Shown here: in pieces, positions 24,061 to 31,701 of the stretch
Layout of the letters: every line of letters starts with the position of its first letter
Numbering within the stretch: position 1 is the stretch's first letter
NCBI GenBank assembly: GCA_964445745.1
Contig: CAYULU010000016.1
Coordinates: 1 to 38,217, forward strand
DNA: 38,217 bases
Source of the DNA: UBA1443 sp964445745
GTDB taxonomy: Bacteria; Omnitrophota; Omnitrophia; Omnitrophales; Aquincolibacteriaceae
Direction of reading: 5' to 3'
Notes under the pieces: generated by a model
Database searches by the model: none
What the model was told of the DNA's origin: nothing
The model's input: only the letters and a program-made list of their open reading frames with translations
Made by a program: the position numbers and the translations under genes

Positions 24061-24129
24061 GGTTTCACAAGTATTTCCAACCCGTTGTTTCTCAAGGGGT
24101 TGGAAAATGCAAAAGGGACTTATGAAACC
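24061..24129 (-). repeat. 69-bp palindromic repeat element, copy B, inverted
   Basis: The reverse complement of this segment equals copy A at 60-128 in 67 of 69 positions, with the same nested arms GGTTTCAYAAGT and TTTCCAACCC/GGGTTGGAAA. The two differences are both T to C changes in the asymmetric spacer between the outer and inner left arms, so the pairing arms are kept. It lies between the divergent genes at 23953 and 24234. Confidence 0.88.
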
Positions 24130-24170
24130 GATTCTATGCAGATATTTCGAGATTATGGGGTCGATTCTAC

Positions 24171-24199
24171 TTGAAATGGATGGGGGCGCCGTTTAACAT
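24171..24199 (+). promoter_or_regulatory. Probable promoter of the P-type ATPase gene
   Basis: TTGAAA (24171-24176), a 17-base spacer and TAACAT (24194-24199) lie just after the repeat. A transcript start near 24206 fits translation from ATG 24234 with its GGAGG site, and argues against the in-frame TTG at 24171. Confidence 0.5.
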
Positions 24200-24233
24200 G
24201 TCGCACCATTACGAACTGGAGGTGGAGGATTTT

Positions 24234-26945
24234 ATGGTTTCATCTGATTTAATGAAAGAAAAAATGTGGCACAGTTTTCCTCAAGCACAGGTTCTCACTC
24301 GGTTGGAAGTTAAAGTGGAATCTGGGTTGAGCTCGGATGAGGTCGTTCGCCGTCGCGAGATTTTCGGCGATAATGTTTTGACCCCTAAAAAGGGAAAACC
24401 TGCTTGGGTTCGGTTCCTCCTGCAGTTTCACCAACCTCTGATTTATATCTTATTGGCGGCCTCGATTATAACGCTTCTTCTGAAAGAGTTTGTGGACAGC
24501 GGTGTGATTTTTGGCGTTGTGCTGATTAACGCAATGGTGGGATTTGTCCAGGAATCGAAGGCGTTAAAGGCGCTTGATGCTCTTGCACGATCGATGACCA
24601 CTCAGACGACGGTGATTCGGGATGGCGTGGAAAAAACAGTCCCGTCGACGGAGTTAGTTCCGGGTGATATTGTTGCCGTGGCATCGGGTGACAAAATTCC
24701 TGCGGATATGCGCCTCGTGAAAGTTCGGGAGCTACAGGTCAATGAATCCGCTCTGACCGGAGAATCAGTCCCTGTTGAAAAACAGACGGAGGCACTTGAT
24801 ATAGGGGCGGTACTTGCGGATCGGAAAAACATGGTTTATACCTCAGCGCTTGTGACGTATGGGCAAGGGCGTGGAGTTGTGGTTTCGACGGGAGATCACA
24901 CTGAGGTCGGAAGAATTTCCGAGCTTATATCATCAGCCGAAGACCTTGCGACGCCGCTGACAAGAAAGATTGCGCATTTCAGTCATTTTCTTCTTTATGT
25001 GATCCTGGGGATGGCGGGGATGACGTTTCTTGTCGGAGTTCTTAGGGGACAGCCCTGGGTTGATATGTTTATGGCTTCGGTTGCGCTTGCGGTCGGAGCC
25101 ATTCCGGAAGGACTTCCCGCCGCTGTCACGATTACCCTTGCGATTGGTGTTTCACGGATGGCAAAACGGCGCGCGATTATTCGTAAGCTCCCGGCGGTCG
25201 AGACCCTCGGAAGTACCATGGTTATTTGTTCGGATAAAACAGGGACGTTGACCGAAAATCAGATGACAGTTCAGGAAATCTTCGCGGGTGGCAAGTTATA
25301 TGAAGTCAACGGATCGGGATATCAGCCCCAAGGTGATTTTCTGCAGGATGGACAACAGGTGACGGCTCCGGTGCAGGTGGAGCCGCTTAGGGCATGTCTC
25401 ACGGCAGGGTTGCTTTGCAACACGGCCCGATTGATTGAAAAAGAAGGACGGTTTGAGATTGAAGGGGATCCGACCGAAGGTGCGCTGATTGTTTCAGCGC
25501 GTAAGGCCGGGCTGGCGGCGAATTCGCCCGGTGTGCTGACCCAGCAAGTTGATTTACTGCCCTTCGAATCAGAATATCAGTACATGGCAACTTTATATGA
25601 ATCTGACAAGGCTGGAACAAGAGTGATCTTTATGAAAGGCTCGGTCGAGCGTTTGTTGGATCGATGTGAATCATCGGTCGACAAAAAGTCGATGATTGCC
25701 ATGACGGAAGCGATGGCCTCCAAGGGGCTTCGGGTGCTCGGGTTTGCGAAAAAGGAAGTGCCTGTCACGTCCGATACCGTTACCCACAGTGATCTCCAGG
25801 GGATGACGTTTCTTGGGTTGCAGGGGATGATCGATCCACCGCGCAAAGAGGCAATTGTCGCAGTTCGAAGTTGCTATACGGCAGGGATGCGGGTCAAGAT
25901 GATTACGGGAGATCATGTGTTGACGGCGACTGCCATCGCGAAACAGTTGGGGCTTCGTCGTTCGGCAACTGCGGGAGGAGAAGACTTGGCCGCCTTTTCC
26001 GGGAAACAGCTTGAAGGTCTCAGTGAGCAAGAGTTTACGGAAGCCGCAGATCAAGGCTCGGTTTTTGCCCGGGTAACTCCCGAACAAAAACTTCGCCTGG
26101 TCAAGGCTCTCCAGGCTTTAGGAAATGTGGTTGCGATGACGGGGGACGGTGTAAATGATGCCCCGGCGCTTAAACAGGCGAACATCGGGATCGCAATGGG
26201 GATTACCGGCACCGAAGTTTCCAAAGAAGCCGCGGACATGGTTCTGACCGACGATAATTTTGCATCGATCGAAGCCGCCGTAGAAGAAGGCCGATGCGTA
26301 TTTGACAATCTGAAGAAGTTTATTGTCTGGTCTCTCCCTACGAACCTCGGGGAAGGTCTGTCGATACTACTTGCGATTTTTCTCGGAACGGATCTACCTA
26401 TTTTACCCGTCCAGATTCTTTGGGTGAACATGACGACAGCGATTTTCCTTGGGATGATGCTTGCCTTCGAACCCAAGGAACCCAACATCATGCAACGACC
26501 TCCGCAAGACCCCAAGCTTCCTATCATGACGAGAGATGTCTTGATCCGAACCCTTTATGTGGGACTTTTGCTGGTTGCGGCAGTGTTTGGTCTCTTCAAG
26601 TATGCTTTGCACCAGGGAGCCTCGCTCGAAACAGCCCGAACGATTGCGAGTACCATGCTAGTGATGGGGGAGATGTTTTATCTCTTTAATTGCCGTTCGC
26701 TCACACGGTCGGTATTTTCGGTGGGTTTTTTCTCAAACAAACTGGTGTGGATCGGATGTTTTCTGATGATCGTATTCCAGATTTTTTTTACACAAACCCC
26801 TGTTATGAACCGGATGTTTCACACGTCTCCGCTTGAGCTGATGCAGTGGAAAGAAATACTGGCTGCCAGCCTGGTGATTGTCGGAATCGTCGCCATGGAA
26901 AAATTAATCCGGCGGAAAAAACACGAGCGGGAAACGGTTCGCTGA
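24234..26945 (+). CDS. P2-like P-type cation-transporting ATPase
   Basis: A 903-residue ion pump. The phosphorylated Asp334 lies in DKTGT, the actuator loop has TGES, and the hinge has TGDGVNDAPALK. Membrane helix 4 has AIPEGLPAAVT as in calcium and sodium/potassium pumps, and helix 5 keeps TNLGEG. Helix 6 reads LWVNMTTAIF where calcium pumps have LWVNLVTDG: the key aspartate is alanine. The ion is therefore uncertain, and calcium pumping by the standard mechanism is unlikely. The start is ATG 24234, preceded by GGAGG at 24224-24228; upstream in-frame codons lack such a site. It is monocistronic. Confidence 0.92.
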   Translation: MVSSDLMKEKMWHSFPQAQVLTRLEVKVESGLSSDEVVRRREIFGDNVLTPKKGKPAWVRFLLQFHQPLIYILLAASIITLLLKEFVDSGVIFGVVLINAMVGFVQESKALKALDALARSMTTQTTVIRDGVEKTVPSTELVPGDIVAVASGDKIPADMRLVKVRELQVNESALTGESVPVEKQTEALDIGAVLADRKNMVYTSALVTYGQGRGVVVSTGDHTEVGRISELISSAEDLATPLTRKIAHFSHFLLYVILGMAGMTFLVGVLRGQPWVDMFMASVALAVGAIPEGLPAAVTITLAIGVSRMAKRRAIIRKLPAVETLGSTMVICSDKTGTLTENQMTVQEIFAGGKLYEVNGSGYQPQGDFLQDGQQVTAPVQVEPLRACLTAGLLCNTARLIEKEGRFEIEGDPTEGALIVSARKAGLAANSPGVLTQQVDLLPFESEYQYMATLYESDKAGTRVIFMKGSVERLLDRCESSVDKKSMIAMTEAMASKGLRVLGFAKKEVPVTSDTVTHSDLQGMTFLGLQGMIDPPRKEAIVAVRSCYTAGMRVKMITGDHVLTATAIAKQLGLRRSATAGGEDLAAFSGKQLEGLSEQEFTEAADQGSVFARVTPEQKLRLVKALQALGNVVAMTGDGVNDAPALKQANIGIAMGITGTEVSKEAADMVLTDDNFASIEAAVEEGRCVFDNLKKFIVWSLPTNLGEGLSILLAIFLGTDLPILPVQILWVNMTTAIFLGMMLAFEPKEPNIMQRPPQDPKLPIMTRDVLIRTLYVGLLLVAAVFGLFKYALHQGASLETARTIASTMLVMGEMFYLFNCRSLTRSVFSVGFFSNKLVWIGCFLMIVFQIFFTQTPVMNRMFHTSPLELMQWKEILAASLVIVGIVAMEKLIRRKKHERETVR

Positions 26946-26997
26946 GATTTTTTCTGGCCGGGAACGGTTTTTGTGGATGACCTTCCCCTGATTTTCC

Positions 26998-27026
26998 TTG
27001 AAGGGAAGGGTTATCTCTTTTATAAT
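26998..27026 (+). promoter_or_regulatory. Strong promoter for the zinc-ribbon protein gene
   Basis: TTGAAG (26998-27003), 17 bases and a perfect TATAAT (27021-27026). The ATG at 27036 is nine bases beyond the -10 box and has no ribosome site, which again suggests a leaderless message. Confidence 0.6.
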
Positions 27027-27035
27027 CACGACCCT

Positions 27036-27752
27036 ATGGCAAACCCCCTAGTAATAAATCTTGAGTGTCTTAAAGCGGCACAATCCCTTGACGGGGAGAT
27101 CTATCAGGCCAACCTTCTTTTAAAACAAATCCCCGAAAAACGGAATCATCTTTCCCAGGAACTCGAAGGAAAGAAGAGCCGTCTTACTGAGCTTGATAAA
27201 GCTCTGAGAGATCTTCAACTGAAGCTGAAGGAAAAGGAGATCGAACTTTCCCAGAAAGAAGCACAGGTCAAGAAACTTGACGGCCAGCTTTCTCTTGTTA
27301 AAACGAACAAGGAATACAGTGCTCTCCAGCAGGAAATCGCATCGCTTAAAGCGGACAACTCATTACTGGAAGAAGATATTATCAAAAAAATGGACGAGGT
27401 TGAGGCGGTTAAGGACGAAGTCGTGGTCGAAAAGAACCATTTTTCAGATATTACAAAATCCTACCAGACTCAGGACCAGGAGCTTCTCGCTCAGGAAAAA
27501 GAATTGCAAGCGAGGCTCCAGGAAATTACGAAACAGCGACAGGATGTTGTGGCGCGGCTTCCGCATGAAATTGGCGATCTCTACAACCGGATTGCTCAGA
27601 AAAAAGACGGGATGGCCCTTGCTCCCGTTACCGGAGAAGTTTGTAGCGCGTGCCAGATGCGGATTCGCCCTCAGGTGATTAATGAGCTCAAGTTGGGAGA
27701 GCAGATCATCGTTTGCGAAAATTGTTCCCGTATTCTTTTCTTTGATGCCTGA
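27036..27752 (+). CDS. Coiled-coil protein with C4 zinc ribbon (CT398-like)
   Basis: A 238-residue protein: a long antiparallel coiled coil (about residues 10-180, rich in E, K, L and Q) followed by a C-terminal zinc ribbon with CSACQMRI and CENCSRIL. This is the layout of the CT398-like family found in many bacteria, in which KTNKEYSALQQEI is a conserved mid-helix segment. Family members have been linked to basal-body or secretion-related and RNA-related roles in different organisms, so no role is claimed here. I chose ATG 27036, not the upstream GTG at 26973, because it fits the family length and the promoter lies in between. Confidence 0.88.
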   Translation: MANPLVINLECLKAAQSLDGEIYQANLLLKQIPEKRNHLSQELEGKKSRLTELDKALRDLQLKLKEKEIELSQKEAQVKKLDGQLSLVKTNKEYSALQQEIASLKADNSLLEEDIIKKMDEVEAVKDEVVVEKNHFSDITKSYQTQDQELLAQEKELQARLQEITKQRQDVVARLPHEIGDLYNRIAQKKDGMALAPVTGEVCSACQMRIRPQVINELKLGEQIIVCENCSRILFFDA

Positions 27753-27811
27753 TTGCCCCTCGATGTTTTGAAATTTCTTCCTTATTTTCTGCGAATCCAT
27801 CCCGTTTTTTC

Positions 27812-27840
27812 TTGAAAAAATGGTTCGGACGACATAGAAT
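27812..27840 (+). promoter_or_regulatory. Sigma-70-type promoter of the PFOR operon
   Basis: TTGAAA (27812-27817), exactly 17 bases, then TAGAAT (27835-27840). The predicted transcript starts near 27847 and has a leader of about 175 bases before ATG 28024. The leader has a GC-rich block around 27905-27942 containing GGCC and CCGGCC segments. I could not match it to a known riboswitch. Confidence 0.6.
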
Positions 27841-28023
27841 ACAGCTCCGATTTTTGAATCTTAAGTCCTTGCCCTGAATCGTTTTCATAGTTTTTGATCC
27901 CGAGGCCATGGGTGGGTGTGTGCGACCGGCCCCCCGGGCGAAAAACTTGAAACAATCAGTAAGCAGGTTCCTTCGTTAAACATAACCAGCAGTAATGCAT
28001 TCAATCTATGGAAAGGCAGTTAC

Positions 28024-31000
28024 ATGACACCTCAAACACTTGAAAAAAATCTATCCGGAGCCCCGAAAATGGAAAAATCAAAATTTGTCACCATGGATGC
28101 TAACGAGGCCGTCGCGCACGTTGCTTACCGTATTAATGAATGCATCGCCATCTATCCCATCACGCCGTCTTCGCCGATGGGAGAATGGGCGGATCAGTGG
28201 GCGTCGGAGGGAAGGAAAAACATTTGGGGGACCATTCCATCGGTGGCAGAACTTCAGAGCGAGGGCGGTGCGGCCGGCGCGGTTCATGGAGCTCTTCAAC
28301 GGGGTGCGTTAACGACAACTTTTACCGCGTCACAAGGTCTTTTACTAATGATCCCGAATATGTACAAGATTGCCGGAGAATTGACCTCGATGGTGATTCA
28401 CGTGTCCGCCCGGTCCCTGGCGTGCCAGGCCCTTTCAATTTTTGGTGATCATTCCGACGTGATGGCGGTTCGCCAGACCGGTTACGCAATGCTTGCTTCC
28501 GAATCGGTTCAAGAGGCGATGGATATGGCGCTCATCGCACAAGCGGCAAGCCTTGAGTCGCGCATTCCTTTCCTTCATTTTTTTGATGGATTTCGCACAT
28601 CGCACGAAGTCCAGAAAATCGAAATTCTTTCCGAAGACCAGATCCGTTCGATGGTCGATATGGCCAAGGTGATGGAGCATCGTAACCGGGCGCTTTCTCC
28701 AGAAAACCCCGTGCTTCGTGGCACGGCCCAGAACCCCGACGTTTATTTTCAGGCCCGTGAAACTGTGAACCAGTTTTACACGGCTTGCCCTGACATTGTT
28801 CAGAAAATGATGGATAAGTTTGCGAAGGTGTCCGGACGTCAGTACAACCTTTTTGAATATACGGGGCCGAAGGATGCCGAGCAGGTCATGGTGGTCATGG
28901 CATCCGGTGTTGAAGTCGCTGAAGAGACCGTGAAAGCTATGACGGCAAAAGGCTCGAAGGTTGGATGTCTTAAGGTTTCGCTTTACCGTCCTTTTGATGT
29001 GAAACGTTTCGTAAGTGCCCTTCCTGAAACCACTCAAAATCTTATCGTTCTTGACCGCACCAAAGAACCTGGGGCAATTGGGGAACCGCTTTATCAGGAT
29101 GTCGTGAGCGCCCTCCAAGAGGCCTCCCAAAATGGTTGGTCCAAATTTCGGCAGGCTCCCAAGGTTTATGGTGGCCGCTACGGGCTTTCTTCGAAGGAGT
29201 TTACGCCGGCGATGGTGAAGGGCGTTTTTGATTTCTTTTCATCCGGCAAGACGAAACATGGATTCACGATCGGGATCAATGACGATGTGACGCATACGAG
29301 CATTCCTTACGACGCAACGTACTCGATTGAATCCGGCAAGGTGGTTCGCGCGATGTTTTACGGACTGGGGGCAGATGGAACGGTCGGGGCTAACAAGAAC
29401 TCGATCAAGATTATCGGCGAAAATACGGAAAATTTTGCCCAGGGCTTTTTTGTCTATGACTCGAAAAAGTCCGGTGCGATCACCGTGTCTCATTTGCGTT
29501 TTGGGCCGGAACCGATCCGGTCACCTTATCTGATCAGCGTTGCGGATTTTATCGCGTGTCACCAGACGGTGTTTCTTGAAAAATACGACATGCTTCGGAA
29601 TTCCAAGTCGGGCGGGACTTTCCTCTTGAATGTTCCGTGGGAGACGGACAAGGTTTGGGAGAATCTTCCGATTGAAGTCCAGAGAGTCATTCTCGAGAAA
29701 AAGCTGAAGTTTTACGTGATTGATGCGTATAAAGTGGCCGCCGCGAGCGGGATGGGGATGCGCATTAACACCATCATGCAAGTCTGCTTTTTTGCGATTT
29801 CGGGCGTGTTGCCTCGAGAACAAGCGATTGAGGAAATTAAAAAATCGATTCGCAAGACCTACGGTAAAAAAGGTGAAGAGGTTGTTAAACAAAATCTGCA
29901 AGCCGTGGATATGACCCTGGCCCATTTGCATGAAGTCAAGGTTCCCTCGGTGGCGGACAGTCAAGTCAAGAAGTTGCCGCCAGTGACGGCGAATGCACCA
30001 CAGTTTGTCAAAGAGGTGCTGGGGACCATTGTGGAAGGAAATGGCGATGATCTTCCAGTGAGCGCGTTTCCGGTGGACGGAACTTATCCGACCGCGACGA
30101 CCCAGTATGAAAAACGCAACATCGCGCTTGAAATTCCGGTTTGGGAGCCGGAAGTTTGTATCCAGTGCGGCAAGTGCAACATTGTTTGTCCTCATGCGGT
30201 CATTCGGATGAAGGTTTATGATCCGAAGCATCTTGAGAAAGCGCCCGAGGGTTTCAAATCTGCGGATGCCAAGATGCCCGTTTTTAAAGGGCAAAAGTTT
30301 ACCATCCAGATTGCGCCGGAAGACTGTACGGGTTGCGGTGTTTGCGTCGAAACGTGTCCGGCAAAGAGTAAAACGGATCCCTCCAAGAAGGCGATCAATA
30401 TGCAACCGCAAATTCCGATTCGTGAATCCGAAAAACCGAAATGGGATTATTTTCTCAATATTCCGGATTTCGATCGCGCGAAACTGAACCCAGGGCTTAT
30501 TAATCAGCAACAGGCGATGCGACCGTTGTTTGAATTTTCGGGAGCGTGCGGCGGTTGCGGGGAGACTCCTTATGTCAAGCTCGTGTCCCAGCTCTTTGGT
30601 GACCGCGCGGTGATTGCCAATGCGACCGGTTGCTCGTCGATTTATGGCGGGAATATGCCGACAACCCCATGGGCGAAGGACGTAAACGGAAGGGGACCGG
30701 CTTGGTCCAACTCTCTTTTTGAGGATAATGCGGAATTTGGTTTTGGTTTCCGCATGGCGATCGATAAACAAAAGGAGTTTGCGGAAGAACTTCTCAAGAA
30801 GCTCGAAGGAAAGATTGGTGCGGACCAAGTCAACGCCTTGCTCCATGCCCCCCAAAAAACCGAGGGCGATATCCAGTCGCAGAGAGAACGTGTTGCCGAT
30901 CTCAAGAAGAAGCTTGCAACCCTTCAACCGGATCCGGATGCGGGGCAGTTGCTCTCGCTGGCGGATACATTGGTCAAAAAAAGTGTCTGGATTATGGGCG

Positions 31001-31659
31001 GCGATGGATGGGCCTATGATATCGGTTTTGGTGGACTGGATCATGTGATTGCGTCCGGGAGGAACGTGAATATTCTTGTCCTCGATACCGAGGTATATTC
31101 GAATACCGGCGGACAGATGTCAAAATCCACTCCACGTTCGGCCGTTGCGAAGTTCGCGGTGGGCGGGAAAACGGCCGGCAAGAAAAATCTCGGTCTGATT
31201 GCAATGACCTACGGTAACGTTTACGTTGCCTCCATTGCTCTTGGGGCGAATGATCAACAGGCGCTTAAGGCGATCCTTGAGGCAGAAGCTTACGATGGAC
31301 CGTCCCTGATTATTGCGTACAGTCATTGTATCGCTCACGGAATTAATATGACCAAGGGCTTGCAGGAGCAGAAAGCCGCCGTGGCGTCCGGTCAGTGGGT
31401 GCTTTACCGGTTCGATCCGTCCAAACTGGAAAAAGGGGAGAATCCGCTTGTGATCGATTCGAAAGCCCCTTCAATACCGGTCGAGCAGTTTCTGTTGGCC
31501 GAAAACCGTTTCAAGATGTTGACGAAAAGCAAGCCGGAACATGCGAAAGAGCTTTTCAAGCTTGCCCAGAAGGACGTGGATTACCGATGGAGACTTTTTG
31601 AGTATCTTGCTCAGGGCAAGGCTCAGCCGGATGTGCCGAAGACCGTTTCTGCATCCTAG
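28024..31659 (+). CDS. nifJ: Pyruvate:ferredoxin (flavodoxin) oxidoreductase, single chain
   Basis: This enzyme oxidises pyruvate with CoA to acetyl-CoA and CO2, passing electrons to ferredoxin. In the 1211-residue chain the alpha-like domain begins with the substrate-binding YPITPSSPMGEW, followed by the CoA-binding and gamma-like domains. Two [4Fe-4S] ferredoxin motifs lie at C712-C715-C718-C722 and C768-C771-C774-C778. A further cluster region starts at ACGGCGETPY, and the thiamine-diphosphate signature GGDGWAYDIG with NTGGQMSKSTP lies near the C-terminus. The length is normal. ATG 28024 follows GGAAAGG; an earlier in-frame start at 27916 would fall in the leader. The synthetase gene follows after 42 bases. 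Confidence 0.96.
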   Translation: MTPQTLEKNLSGAPKMEKSKFVTMDANEAVAHVAYRINECIAIYPITPSSPMGEWADQWASEGRKNIWGTIPSVAELQSEGGAAGAVHGALQRGALTTTFTASQGLLLMIPNMYKIAGELTSMVIHVSARSLACQALSIFGDHSDVMAVRQTGYAMLASESVQEAMDMALIAQAASLESRIPFLHFFDGFRTSHEVQKIEILSEDQIRSMVDMAKVMEHRNRALSPENPVLRGTAQNPDVYFQARETVNQFYTACPDIVQKMMDKFAKVSGRQYNLFEYTGPKDAEQVMVVMASGVEVAEETVKAMTAKGSKVGCLKVSLYRPFDVKRFVSALPETTQNLIVLDRTKEPGAIGEPLYQDVVSALQEASQNGWSKFRQAPKVYGGRYGLSSKEFTPAMVKGVFDFFSSGKTKHGFTIGINDDVTHTSIPYDATYSIESGKVVRAMFYGLGADGTVGANKNSIKIIGENTENFAQGFFVYDSKKSGAITVSHLRFGPEPIRSPYLISVADFIACHQTVFLEKYDMLRNSKSGGTFLLNVPWETDKVWENLPIEVQRVILEKKLKFYVIDAYKVAAASGMGMRINTIMQVCFFAISGVLPREQAIEEIKKSIRKTYGKKGEEVVKQNLQAVDMTLAHLHEVKVPSVADSQVKKLPPVTANAPQFVKEVLGTIVEGNGDDLPVSAFPVDGTYPTATTQYEKRNIALEIPVWEPEVCIQCGKCNIVCPHAVIRMKVYDPKHLEKAPEGFKSADAKMPVFKGQKFTIQIAPEDCTGCGVCVETCPAKSKTDPSKKAINMQPQIPIRESEKPKWDYFLNIPDFDRAKLNPGLINQQQAMRPLFEFSGACGGCGETPYVKLVSQLFGDRAVIANATGCSSIYGGNMPTTPWAKDVNGRGPAWSNSLFEDNAEFGFGFRMAIDKQKEFAEELLKKLEGKIGADQVNALLHAPQKTEGDIQSQRERVADLKKKLATLQPDPDAGQLLSLADTLVKKSVWIMGGDGWAYDIGFGGLDHVIASGRNVNILVLDTEVYSNTGGQMSKSTPRSAVAKFAVGGKTAGKKNLGLIAMTYGNVYVASIALGANDQQALKAILEAEAYDGPSLIIAYSHCIAHGINMTKGLQEQKAAVASGQWVLYRFDPSKLEKGENPLVIDSKAPSIPVEQFLLAENRFKMLTKSKPEHAKELFKLAQKDVDYRWRLFEYLAQGKAQPDVPKTVSAS

Positions 31660-31701
31660 ACAAAAAACCGTTCAACGATCCTAGATGATAAGGAATACTT
31701 T

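Noticed and set aside
26941..26975. A small CCG/CGG hairpin with T-run after the P-type ATPase gene
   Set aside because: Only three to four base pairs can form, which is too weak to call.
29521..31044. A 507-codon open frame on the minus strand inside the PFOR gene
   Set aside because: It lies fully opposite a strongly conserved gene, has basic low-complexity composition typical of antisense frames, and no recognisable domain or ribosome site.
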